From Protonemura montana (Eukaryota > Arthropoda > Insecta > Plecoptera > Nemouridae), in assembly GCA_947568835.1 (NCBI GenBank), contig OX387604.1, positions 19,001,076-19,065,075 of the forward strand: a stretch of 64,000 bases of DNA. Direction: 5' to 3'. Of this stretch, positions 63,482 to 64,000 are shown one piece after another. Positions within the stretch are counted from its first letter, which is position 1, and each line of letters begins with the position of its first letter. The position numbers and the translations under genes were made by a program. The notes beneath the pieces were generated by a model. It was not told where the DNA came from, did no database searches, and saw only the letters and a program-made list of their open reading frames with translations.

Positions 63482-64000
63482 AAAGGGGGTCCATGAGATG
63501 TAAATGGGGGTCCATGAGCTGTAAAAGGGGGTCCATGAGCTGTAAATGGGGGTCCATGAGCTGTAAAAGGGGGTCCATGAGATGTAAATGGGGGTCCATG
63601 AGATGTAAAAGGGGGTCCATGAGCTGTAAATGGGGGTCCATGAGCTGTAAAAGGGGGTCCATGCGATGTAAATGGGGGTCCATGAGCTGTAAAAGGGGGT
63701 CCATGAGATGTAAATGGGGGTCCATGACTTGTAAATGGGGGTCCATGAGCTGTAAATGGGGGTCCATGAGCTGTAAATGGGGGTCCATGAGCTGTAAATG
63801 GGGGTCCATGAGCTGTAAATGGGGGTCCATGAGATGTAAATGGGGGTCCATGACTTGTAAATGGGGGTCCATGAGATGTAAATGGGGGTCCATGACTTGT
63901 AAATGGGGGTCCATGACTTGTAAATGGGGGTCCATGAGATGTAAATGGGGGTCCATGAGCTGTAAAAGGGGATCCATGCGATGTAAATGGGGGTTCATGC
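63482..64000. repeat. 22-bp minisatellite, at least 23 copies, runs off the window
   Basis: Units of GGGGGTCCATGAGCTGTAAA plus TG or AG. GAGCTG, GAGATG, GACTTG and GCGATG variants alternate. Probably lies in intron 1 of gene D. The reverse frame (MDPHLQL...) is stop-free by chance. Confidence 0.93.

Overview
This window is animal (metazoan invertebrate) genomic DNA. The coding sequence is split into exons of about 90-280 bp with GT..AG borders, the introns and intergenic DNA are AT-rich, and the region holds 5S-rRNA-derived and tRNA-like SINEs, a degraded LINE reverse transcriptase and many minisatellites. I see nothing prokaryotic. I cannot place the phylum from the sequence alone.

The only recognisable genes form a cluster of four CD36 / class B scavenger receptors (CD36-SCARB1-SCARB2-SNMP family), named A-D here. 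Gene A (+) contributes only its last exon (109-393). Gene B (+, 19332-33259) can be assembled from ten exons into about 572 aa. Gene C (-, 47460-35291) can be assembled from ten exons into about 546 aa. Gene D (-, exon 2 at 63202 to stop at 52205) has eight exons and at least 509 aa; its first exon is not recognisable and is probably to the right of the window. A and B point right, D and C point left, and B and C converge. B, C and D share a 92-bp exon 2 carrying the first membrane span and most intron positions and phases, so they are old tandem duplicates. Each has a short or moderate cytoplasmic N-terminus, TM1, a large N-glycosylated ectodomain with conserved cysteines, TM2 and a short C-tail.

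Layout: 1-393 gene A 3' end; 394-19331 gene-poor DNA with long minisatellites (15-bp at 2.49 kb, 20/22-bp at 4.2-5.8 kb, about 35-bp at 7.0-7.6 kb, 16-bp over 4.5 kb at 11.8-16.4 kb) and SINE pieces; 19332-33259 gene B, with intronic SINEs, short minisatellites and a reverse-transcriptase fossil; 33260-35290 the B/C convergent gap with 52-bp and 11-bp repeats; 35291-47460 gene C with intronic minisatellites; 47461-52204 C/D gap; 52205-63202 gene D; 63203-64000 probable D intron 1 with a 22-bp repeat that runs off the edge.

The most unusual signal is that several minisatellites grow directly out of 5' splice sites. The 46-bp array of about 44 copies in gene D intron 7 is a tandem copy of the last 27 bp of exon 7 plus the first 19 bp of the intron, splice donor included. 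The 33-bp array in gene C intron 6 repeats the exon-6 end/donor in the same way, and a third array starts 10 bp inside gene C intron 1. These introns therefore carry dozens of copies of their own splice-donor sequence. All the very long open frames in the window lie in such stop-free repeats and are not genes.
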